A stretch of 64,000 nt of DNA from Hordeum vulgare subsp. vulgare. Lineage: Eukaryota > Streptophyta > Magnoliopsida > Poales > Poaceae. The stretch is taken from positions 194,141,468 through 194,205,467 of the forward strand of contig NC_058522.1 in NCBI RefSeq assembly GCF_904849725.1, given 5' to 3'. The notes beneath the pieces were generated by a model, which saw only the letters and a program-made list of their open reading frames with translations, searched no databases and was not told the DNA's origin. This document shows positions 45,353-53,460 of this stretch, one piece after another; the stretch's first letter is position 1, and each line of letters starts with the position of its first letter. The position numbers and the translations under genes were made by a program.

Positions 45353-46690
45353 TCAGACTGAGTGCTTCCTGCACTGGCGCAATTTGGTCATGCCCCTCCC
45401 CCTCCTTGGAGGGGGGATCTCAACCGGATCCGTCGCCCCTCCCCGTGATTTGACGAGGCCGAATCCGCTCTCGTCGGTACAGTGTTGGTCCCGGAGGAGC
45501 CAACATGGATGAACCGCGGGCCTTGCCGCATCTTGTCTGCATGAACTCCAATTCCTCCATGTAGGTCGATCCTCAGTAAAAGACACAATCTTTAAGTTAG
45601 GACAACACCGCTTTGCAAGTGGTAACAAATGTAACCCGACAAATGAATGAATAGATGCATCCTTCATTCGACTCTCATTTCGTATGATTATTCCTTTGCA
45701 CTTTCCGGATGCTTGCCACCTTGACTTATCCTGCCGCGAGTACTTAGAGGAGCACATCCTGAGAAAACTCGGTAGAGGAGGCCGTCACCGCAGGACTCCT
45801 TGCCGCACTCAGTGCAACCATGTAAATCGTCGAGTGCGGCTGGAGGCGAAATAAGGTGCTACGTAGCCATCCGAAATGTTGAACGAGTTCGAAACGATAT
45901 GAGGGCGCTCTTTGGCCACTCAAGTCGTTGAACAGGCATGAAAGGAAGTCGGAGTGCACTGATCCTAGCAAGGTCCATCTGTGCACGGGATCTTCATACA
46001 TAAGTCGATGCTTCAAAAGGATACAACTAATATACCAATAGTCCAGCAAGAAGTTTGCCTTTATACTTATCTAATGTGTCGCGGCATTCCTAGCCACAGC
46101 GTCAGATGGTGCTGCCGGGGAGGAATATCCGTACCCTCAGCAAGCTGATGTTGCCTCCAGCAGCCTCCTTGCCGACGAGGTTTTCCCCGGTGGCCTTTGG
46201 CCACTCTAAAGGAAAGAGGCACGCCAGGGCGTATCACTTTCTCATCTCTTTTGCAAGAGATTTGCTGGAGGAGCCCCCGAGCGCATCTTTTTGGCGTCAC
46301 AGCCCTCCAACAAGAAATGTGACCTAGAGGGAGCGCAAAGGGGCGGTTCGGGGCCTCGGATGCTTCCTCTACGACCATGGAACAATCTGGAGATGTCCGA
46401 CGGTCGAAGTAAGCATCGGAGGCCTGGCCGAAGCCCCTTCTCACGCCCTCGACAGCAGCGCGGCGTTCCAAGAAGGTGTGTTGGCCGGGCGATGTAGAGC
46501 TCGGGGCATCCGCTCCCTCTACCCGCGCTCGCATAGCACCTATGGAGGCGTTATGAGCGTATGCGCGGGTAGATCAGCCACTTCCTCCTCCCACTCAGGG
46601 AAGATGCTGCAGCCAACTGACATATGTGGAGCCGACACGCGGCTCGTCGGATCGGGGCGGCGCTGATGCCGGCCTACTTCTGGCGATCCC
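45353..46690. other. Rest of G internal region, no pol
   Basis: No integrase, RT or capsid motif on either strand. About 45555-46070 is less GC-rich than its surroundings and may be a nested fragment. A 155-codon frame on the element strand (46067-46534) and overlapping frames opposite it have no recognised domain. I see nothing that explains mobility, which fits a non-autonomous element. Confidence 0.5.
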
Positions 46691-46691
46691 C

Positions 46692-46710
46692 CTACCTGCG
46701 GCGCCAAAGA
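46692..46710 (-). other. Primer-binding site of G
   Basis: Minus strand TTTGGCGCCGCAGGTAGG, directly inside the LTR at 46711. It differs from A's site by one base in this stretch. Confidence 0.65.
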
Positions 46711-47577
46711 TGTCGGTGAAGGATCGCCACCTATGGGGGCCACAAGGGTCCCCTTTTTCTGGTTTGGCTGGGAGACGGATCGCGGCAAGAGAAGAACCAA
46801 CAGTCAGGGCCTGTCAAGGTCGTTTTTTACCCAGGTTCGGGCCGCGTGGTCCGTAAAACCCTACCCCTACATGTGTTTAGTTATTCGTTTTAGGTTACTG
46901 TAGATCCGTCCCTCTTACAGCCTTTCTATTAGTCAAAAATCCAAAAGTCCCTACTACTAAGTCTCGGGCCTCCTTTTATAGGCGAAGGGGTCACCATAGT
47001 GGCTTAGTGGGTGGACAGTGGTTCACGAGTGGAACAGCACCGACCGACAGGTACAGTGTTACTACGGTGCATTAAATGCTTCGACATACTTCCCTGACCT
47101 CGTCACGGGGTTTGGACACGTAACCACACGTGGAAACTTCAGGGTGTTGCGCTGGCGTGTGGGTGGACGCGTGGTCCATGCATCGGCGGTGGCTTGTTCG
47201 TCTGTGGAGGCGTTCACAGGACGCGAAGCTGCCCTGGGCCCGCGCCTCTTCTCAGGCCTTCTCTTCCTTCCCAGCAAGGGTTGCCTTGCTGGGGCTCTTC
47301 TTGTTCCTCTCGGCAGGGAAGCGAGGGCCTGCCGAGGCCTTGTCAATCTTCCTGGCAAGGATGGCTTGCCGGGGCTTAGTCCTTCTTCCGTCCCGGGATC
47401 TCTTCTTCTTTCCCACCAAGCGAGGACTTTCCGGGGGGCTTCCAATCTGTTCTTGGTAGCTTCTAAGTCTTGCTGCCGCCCTAAGCCCCAGCGACGCGCC
47501 TTGCCGCTCCAAAGGGGCTATCGTTGTCTGCGCACTAGTCTGAGGCACTCGAGCCCCCAGTCTTTAGTGCACCGACA
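46711..47577 (-). repeat. Central LTR of the G array (867 bp)
   Basis: Plus strand TGTCGGTGAAGGATCGCCAC to TTAGTGCACCGACA, with perfect 8-bp terminal inverted repeats TGTCGGTG and CACCGACA. It serves as 5' LTR of the left unit (primer site on its left) and 3' LTR of the right unit (polypurine side on its right). The conserved TTTACCCAGGTTCGG motif is at about 46826-46840. Confidence 0.85.
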
Positions 47578-47972
47578 GGAGCACCCGGGCCTAGGCCACA
47601 CACGCATACGAGGCATTGTTGGGCCAGGCCCAAAGTGGTGCACGGACTTGCAGGCGCCGGGCTTATCGGAATCGAGCCGTTACAGGCTTTCTTTCCCCAC
47701 GTCGGGCATTGAACGCGCGAAGCGGGAGGGTGTGCGGCGTGCATATGATGGCCCCTTTATTCCCTGAAAACGCCTCTGCCACGTGTAGGACATGCACAGC
47801 GGCTGTTGGGCATGTGGCGATCGTGGCCTCAAAAGCCACGGGTGTGGATGGACCCACCCCTACATGCATTGGTGGATCAGGGCGGTTCCACGTTCCGCTC
47901 GTGACTTGAGGGCGATTGAGGAAGAGGGGCGGTGGCTTCTGGAGCGAGGAGGGTGGCCTCCAAGCTTTGCCC

Positions 47973-47979
47973 TATAAAT
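47973..47979 (+). promoter_or_regulatory. TATA box of the B3 ORF, second unit of G
   Basis: CCCTATAAATTAGGG again, same context as 44569. Confidence 0.55.
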
Positions 47980-48109
47980 TAGGGTGTTCATGCGGAGGTT
48001 TTTCTCACCCATCTCACTCTCAAAGCCTTCCGCGCCGATCGCCTTGTCTTCTCTTGTTTCTTTCAGCCTTGCTAGTGCCACCCGCTCCTAACCAAAGATA
48101 GGGGATGGG

Positions 48110-48678
48110 GCCGGCCTCCGTCTGCCCCCAGGGCGGCAAGGGGATCCCGCTTGGATTATGCCACAACTTCATGGCCCGCAGCCACCGGCAGCCCCATCGA
48201 CCGTGGTAGGAGAGGTTCGAGGGGTCGAGGATGCCGGGGATGTGGCCATGGGAGGTGGAGTACTGCCTCGATCTCCCTCCTCGTGCATTCTTCTTCGGGT
48301 GGCCACTCGGAGGAGACGCCATTCGAGTTCATCGTAGAGCTTCGTAGCCCCCCTCGGGGTCACTTGCCTCTCCCTCTTGGCCTCGCCATGGTGATGGGGG
48401 TCGAGCGGCCTCCCGTATTCTGTCTGGTAGCGCACATATGCTCTCATGGCACCACACAAGTGCACGCGGACTATCCGAAGCCCCATTCCATGCGGCTTGG
48501 GTGCGGCTGGAAGGCCTTCGCCCGGGCACATGGGCACGAGGACGGCTACGTCCTCCGCTTCAAGATGGAGGGCTTGCCCGCTTCAAGCTCGAGGGAGCTC
48601 CTGTCGGGGTCTCTTCTTCTTTCCCAGCAAGTGAGGACTTGCCGGGGGGGCTTGCAATCTGTTCTTGGTGGCTTCTGA
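48110..48678 (+). pseudogene. B3 ORF fused to LTR sequence, second unit of G
   Basis: Matches the first-unit B3 ORF, with an open frame from about 48139 to a stop at 48676-48678 and none of its internal stops: FEFIVEL, GHLPLPLGLAM, MRLGCGWKAFARAHG, DGYVLRFKMEG. The B3 barrel is cut near 48575 and the frame continues into antisense LTR sequence (from 48593), giving a chimeric C terminus. The ATG of the first unit is lost by a small change near 48100, so initiation is doubtful. Confidence 0.6.
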
Positions 48679-48758
48679 GTCTAGCTGCTGCATAGGGGCT
48701 GCCAGGGTCCGCACACTAACCTGGGGCACTGGAGACGCCAGTCTTTAGTGCACCGACA
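48593..48758 (-). repeat. Outer LTR fragment of the G array
   Basis: Matches the last about 195 bp (plus strand) of the other G LTRs with a small internal deletion, ending CACCGACA next to CTTGC. The primer-site end of the LTR and the adjoining internal region are deleted. Confidence 0.8.
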
Positions 48759-50148
48759 CTTGCACACATCGTTTCAATACGTAGAGGAAACTTCGGTCGG
48801 ACTTCCTTGCGGGTTTAGTCTCAAATAAGCGATAAACCTGGACTAGGGTCTTGTGTGGTTAACAGTCGTGGGCTCATGGCGGACGCCCACGCTAGTGCTT
48901 TCTCTTGAAGGTTGCCGAGATGCATGACGTACATATGGTGATAAGGGGTGAGAGTCTGTGTGAAGAAGTATACCCCTGTAGAGTGAATTAATCTGTTCGA
49001 TAGACGGGTCCTCGGATATGGACTACTTGGAGACTTATTCGGTACATAGACAACTTGAAATGTATACTATAAAATAAGCAAGATAAGTGTGACTTCTATG
49101 GATGGCCTTCTCGTAGGGAGACGGGAGTGGATACATAGTGGTGTACTGATTTGTTGAATATGAGGACTCATGTACGCTATCCCACCCCAAACAAAGTAAT
49201 CATAGTCGAAGTACAGGTTAGCCAAGAGTTAAAGCTGGCTTGCTACAATTAAACTTCACAACCCCTTCATTAATATTGATGCATATGTAGATAGTTCTGA
49301 TGTAAGTCTTGTTGAGTACCTTTCTACTCACGGGTGCTTAATTTATGTTTCTACGAACGAGACCATAATCTCACTTTTGGTTCTACGCGATGTGTTTGAT
49401 ATTGACCGAATTAGCCTGGGAATCCCACATAGAGGTCTAGACTTTGAGGCTCCTCCAGCCAGTTTTAGTAGATGTGTGTACTCGCACATGTTTTGCTTTC
49501 GCTAGCTGCTTGTGTGAATTAAGAGTTGGGTCATGTGACCCATATTTGTAATATCATACTATATTGACTCTTATGAGTCATTAATAAATGCTTGAGTTAT
49601 AGAGTTGTGTTGTGATTCCATGTTGTATCTATGCATATCGTGCATATTGTATGTATGTTTTCAAATGCATGGTATGTGTGGGATTCGACACCTAGTTGTA
49701 TGCCTTTAGTAGCCTTCTTTGTAGTTAAATGCCTCTTTGTGCCTCCACTGAGCCGTGGTAACTTGCTACTCCTCCGGACACATTGATTGACCTGCATGTA
49801 TCCTTCTTTGCTGTTGCGTATGTCCTTACGGGGAAATGTCACATAGTGTAATGGAATCCTTGTAGCTTGCTACGACTCCTCTACAAACACTGATGACCGA
49901 CACCTGCATTGTTGGGTTACGTATGCATGTTCCTGTACGGTTGTGCCACTTGGGTCCATAACTAGTCATGTCGACCCAGGTTCTCTAACATATGATTGCT
50001 AGTGATACATTCATATACGTGAGCCAAAACACGCAAACAGTCTCGACCAAGGTAAGGTGGCACCCGTGGAGTTTACCGTGCGTGAGGCCGCAAAGTGATG
50101 TGATGTGTTACATGCGAGATTCGTATGACTTAGGACTGGGTCCCAACA
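48759..50148 (+). repeat. Long gypsy LTR E', right part
   Basis: Continues E' after G and ends GGGTCCCAACA at 50148, just before a primer site. AT-rich; contains polyadenylation-like AATAAATG (49582-49589). No gene; a small minus-strand frame (49597-49842) has no recognisable domain. Confidence 0.7.
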
Positions 50149-50152
50149 GCAT

Positions 50153-50167
50153 TGGTATCAGAACTTG
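50153..50167 (+). other. Primer-binding site of the E' element
   Basis: TGGTATCAGAACTTG, four bases after the LTR end; close to the initiator-methionine tRNA site TGGTATCAGAGC. It fixes E' as a plus-strand 5' LTR. Confidence 0.8.
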
Positions 50168-50756
50168 ACTTCCTGTAGGAGAACCAAGCCAAACTCGTCG
50201 ATGTTGAGTCTAACAACTCTTTAGTTATATAATGGAATTGATATTGGAAGGGAACGTCAGACTCTTTTTACTCCTTTCCTTGTGTCGTTCTGTTTCTGAA
50301 TGACCCTCTTCTTTGTTCCACGGGATTTTAGAATTATGCTTCTCATCTATCTACTAGGATGACGAGTTATTATGCTGGAAACCTATAGGAAAGTTGTTTT
50401 TTTCCCGGATCGATGTCTCCATAAGAATTCAGTTGTTATCTTGTTTGTTTCATGCAGGTTGTCTCATATTTCATACCTGTACAGCCGTTATGCTCTCCAA
50501 GTTATCCAAGGGTTATAAAATCTGATGCATTTGAAAACTCATTCCTCGTATTCTCGATGTCTTTTTGGCCAGACAGAGCATACTAATTGTGGTGTTGAGG
50601 TACTCTATTACCTTGACGTATTTGTTAAAAGTGTTAGTAAACCATGTTGTCCGAGAGAACATCCCAATCGTCTAGTTCTGTTTTGTGTTTCAGGGTGATG
50701 ATTCTGGCCCTCATAATCAAAAAGCATCCCGTGATGTTACTTAGTCAGTAGGTATA
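50168..50756 (+). other. Leader of the E' element, no gene
   Basis: AT-rich leader after the primer site, cut at GTATA (50752-50756) by the F array. No coding sequence seen. Gag and pol of this element are not in the window. Confidence 0.6.
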
Positions 50757-50830
50757 TGTAATGCCCGAGAGTGTAACTTTCCATATTTGGAACCACCATG
50801 TGTGGGTCCATGATGTCATTGCCTTGTGAG
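50757..50830 (+). repeat. 74-bp LTR start fragment of the F array
   Basis: TGTAATGCCCGAGAGTGTAA to GCCTTGTGAG matches the first 74 bp of the F LTRs, then changes directly into integrase sequence. TGAG is shared by both partners at the joint. Confidence 0.85.
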
Positions 50831-51252
50831 CTCGATGACTTCGTCTATCTCAAAGTGTCTCCTATGAAGGGCACACAACGTTTTGGCATCAAAGGCAAGC
50901 TTGCTCCTCGTTTCGTGGGTCCTTTTAGAGTTGTTGGCAAGAGAGGCGACCTTGTATATCAACTTGTGCTCCCTTTCAACTTTGCAAATGTGCATGACGT
51001 GATCCATGTCTCTCAGCTCCGGAGATGCTTCAAGACTCCCGAGCGCACGGTTCATCTTCAAGACATCGACCTTCAACCCGACCTATCCTATCATGAGCAT
51101 TCAGTTGCGGTTCTCGAGGTGACTGAGCACAACACCGCAACAAGTCAATCAAGTTTCTCAAGGTGCAATGGTCACATCATTCCGATAAAGAGGCCACTTG
51201 GGAACGCGAGAATCACCTCCGTTCCGAATTCCCAGAGTTCTTTCAGTCCTAG
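50827..51252 (+). pseudogene. Integrase C terminus and chromodomain, remnant
   Basis: ELDDFVYLKVSPMKGTQRFG, GPFRVVGKRGDL and VHDVIHVSQLRRCF match 61516-61730 of the main copy. A 1-bp deletion near 51133 shifts the frame inside the chromodomain. The remnant retains GAG at 51187-51189 where the main copy has TAG. Stop at 51250-51252. Confidence 0.85.
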
Positions 51253-52764
51253 ATCTCGGGACGGGATCTTTTTGTAGTGTGGCAGAGTTTGTAATGCCCC
51301 GGAGTGTAACTTGCCATATTTGGAACCTTCACGTGTGGGTCCATGATGTCATTGCCTTGTGAGATATATGCCATGTGTTATTTCATGTGATCTTACCTTG
51401 TCTCCCCTTTGCATTCATGCATCCATATCATTCATGCCTTCTTTGTGTTTGTTCTTGTTGTGGATCCTTGGATGTGGTATGTGATGTTGATGTGCTATGT
51501 GATGATGAAGTGGTGTGTTTGAAAGTGGGTTTCATCTATGATAGTTTTCAACTAGGTTTCAAACCCCCCCCCTCCTCTATTTCCCAAGCTCAAGATTTAC
51601 TTGCTCTAACCCTGGTTCAAAAATGTTTATATTTTAGAGTGTTTTCTGGTGGATGTGGTGCTAGGTCTAAGGTGTTTTAAAACTTTGTTTTAGAGGGGTA
51701 GATATTCACAAAACAGGTTATTTAATTCTGTTTTGTAAATATTTAAGTGCTCCAAAAATCCTCTTTGCATTTTTATTACTTGGGGCATTATTCCCTTATG
51801 CCTAGGGTCATGTTGTTTTATTTTTAGGTTCATAGGTTTTCCCTAGGATTATTTAATTTTTGTTGTGGTTTGTTTTTAAATAGAAAACCCTAGTGGGTTT
51901 TTCTTTCTTACCTAGCGCCTCTGAGTGGGCCTCCTCCTCCTCGCTGGCCCAGCTACCTCCTCGCGCGGCAGCCCACTCCCTTCGCTCTCCTATTGACGCC
52001 GTCTTCTTCTTCCCCCTCCTTTCCGTCAGACTTTCACAGAAAGCAAGACGGAGAGGTCGAAGTAGTGGCTCACGGATGTCGAGGGCCTCCCTCGCCCCCT
52101 ATTTATTCCTTGTCGTCCGAGCAGTGATCTAGGGTTCCTCCATGCGCCGCCACCTCCTTTCCCATCTTCCTCCTCCCCGTCCCTCGTTGATAGAAGGTAG
52201 GCGAGCTCCTTCTCCGCCATGGTCGATCTGTGATGAGCTCGTCGATGTTGTTGACGTGCTCCTTCCTCCTCTCCAAGCAGTCTAGGAGCACGCGGGACCT
52301 CAGGGGAGTCCGTTCCCATAGCAGATCGAAGACGAACGCCCCTACTTCCTCTACTTCGACGACGACCCCTTCTACTCCAACGACTCCCTCCGCAACGGAT
52401 TCCTCCTCGTCGTCCCCTTCTTCCTCTCCGACAAGCTTGACCTCCTCGGCCAGTGGATGAGCAGAAGCACTCCTCCCCCTTCCCCTGTCGGCAGATCGCG
52501 CGTAGAGCCGTAGCAGCGCTGTCGTGTTTCTCTTTGTCGCCGGCGCCGCCGTGTGCTCGTGGAGCAGTAGTTGTAGTGCGTCTCGCGCCGCGTTTAGGTG
52601 CGGAATGGAACCGTGGGAGATCCGTCTGCCTTCCAGCAATGAGCCCGTGTCCAATTTGTGGACGATCGCCGGTGGTGACCCTCTCTTGTTCCGGCCACCG
52701 TCGGGCTGTAGCAGATCCAGAGGGGGTTGCTCAAAAGAGCAAAGCCCCCCTCTCTGTTAACAAT

Positions 52765-52845
52765 CAAATGCGCAACGCAGTGGCAGTGTGTTGTTTTGGC
52801 TTAGCGCAGGTCGTGGGTTCGTGCCCCTGCGGCGCACCCCTTTTT
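52765..52845 (+). repeat. tRNA-like module 1 in the F LTR
   Basis: An A-box-like CGCAACGCAGTGG (52771-52783), a B-box-like GGGTTCGTGCCC (52815-52826) and a T run (52841-52845). In the other LTR (63457-63536) the B box is GGGTTCGAGCCC, the canonical form. I see no good cloverleaf, so it is not called a tRNA gene. Confidence 0.45.
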
Positions 52846-52914
52846 ATGATTATCTTGTGGCACAGTAGCAACAGGGGGAAAGCTTACCCTGTTTACTTCC
52901 TCTGTTCTATCGAT

Positions 52915-52994
52915 CCAGAGGTGATAGCACAGTGGTTGTGCGTGTGTGTGGTGTGAAGTAGGTCTTGGGTTCGACCCCCAAGCCTCCCCTTTTT
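52915..52994 (+). repeat. tRNA-like module 2 in the F LTR
   Basis: A-box-like GATAGCACAGTGGTTG (52923-52938), B-box GGGTTCGACCCCC (52967-52979), T-rich end (52989-52994). Spacing suits a tRNA-derived SINE head. Counterpart at 63608-63690 with GGGTTTGACCC. Confidence 0.5.
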
Positions 52995-53099
52995 ATTTTT
53001 GTTTTTTCTTCTTCTTTGTTGTTCATAGTATTATTGTTGTAGCATGCTTGGGCAGAAAGGTGAGGTGTTATACCTCACACTCAGTAGGTTTCCACCTTA

Positions 53100-53460
53100 T
53101 TTATTTTGCTAATGTGCATGGGTAGGTGTATGTCCATGTGTTGATGTAGATGTGTGGAGTTGTGGTGTGTGCATGTGTGTGCTTGTGCATATGTGCACTA
53201 GTGCATGTGTAGGATTAGTGTGTTTATGTGGTTGCAAGCACACCCATGTGTGAATGCATGTGTTTGTGTGGGTGGCCTTGTGAGTGTGAGCTCATAAGCA
53301 TGTGAAGTTGTGTGTGTTTTGGAAATAGCTTGTGTAGGTGCTAGTGTGTGCATGCTTGTGTTGTATGTGAGTGTGTATGGTGATGTGCTATGGCACACAT
53401 ACATGAGGTCCATCCCTCATGTGCACCATTGGAGTTGTGAGTGTGTGCAAGTGCATGTGT
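53100..53460 (+). repeat. TG-rich stretch in the F LTR
   Basis: Imperfect GTGTGCATG-like repeats with long alternating purine-pyrimidine runs, repeated in the 3' LTR from about 63800. Low complexity, no gene. Confidence 0.75.

Larger units (their letters stand above)
43259..48758 (-). mobile_element. G: pol-less gypsy element as a three-LTR array
   Basis: Order on the plus strand: LTR 43259-44173, internal 44174-46710, LTR 46711-47577, internal 47578-48592, LTR fragment 48593-48758. Flanking 5-mers CCTGC (43254-43258) and CTTGC (48759-48763) differ by one base, so the whole array sits where one element inserted. Minus orientation follows from the polypurine tract (CCCGGGGGCTCC next to each LTR start) and the TGGCGCC primer site at 46692-46710. 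No gag-pol is present. Each internal region has a plus-strand B3 ORF. I infer a non-autonomous element that could use proteins of relatives with the same primer site, such as A. Confidence 0.8.

Noticed and set aside
20610..50148. E and E' as one single LTR of about 6.7 kb interrupted by four insertions
   Set aside because: Start TGTAAC and end CCAACA are not inverted repeats of each other, and the 36668/40838 continuity cannot be shown; kept as two separate elements.
52103..52654. 183-codon antisense ORF in the F LTR, also present at 62794-63360
   Set aside because: Its presence twice is explained by LTR duplication, not by selection; GC-rich compositional openness on both strands.
52765..52998. 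Functional tRNA genes
   Set aside because: A- and B-box-like motifs are present but I cannot draw a good cloverleaf or anticodon stem, so they are reported only as tRNA-like modules.
53100..53460. CRISPR-like or satellite array
   Set aside because: TG-rich repeats are irregular with no constant unit or spacer; a eukaryotic low-complexity stretch.
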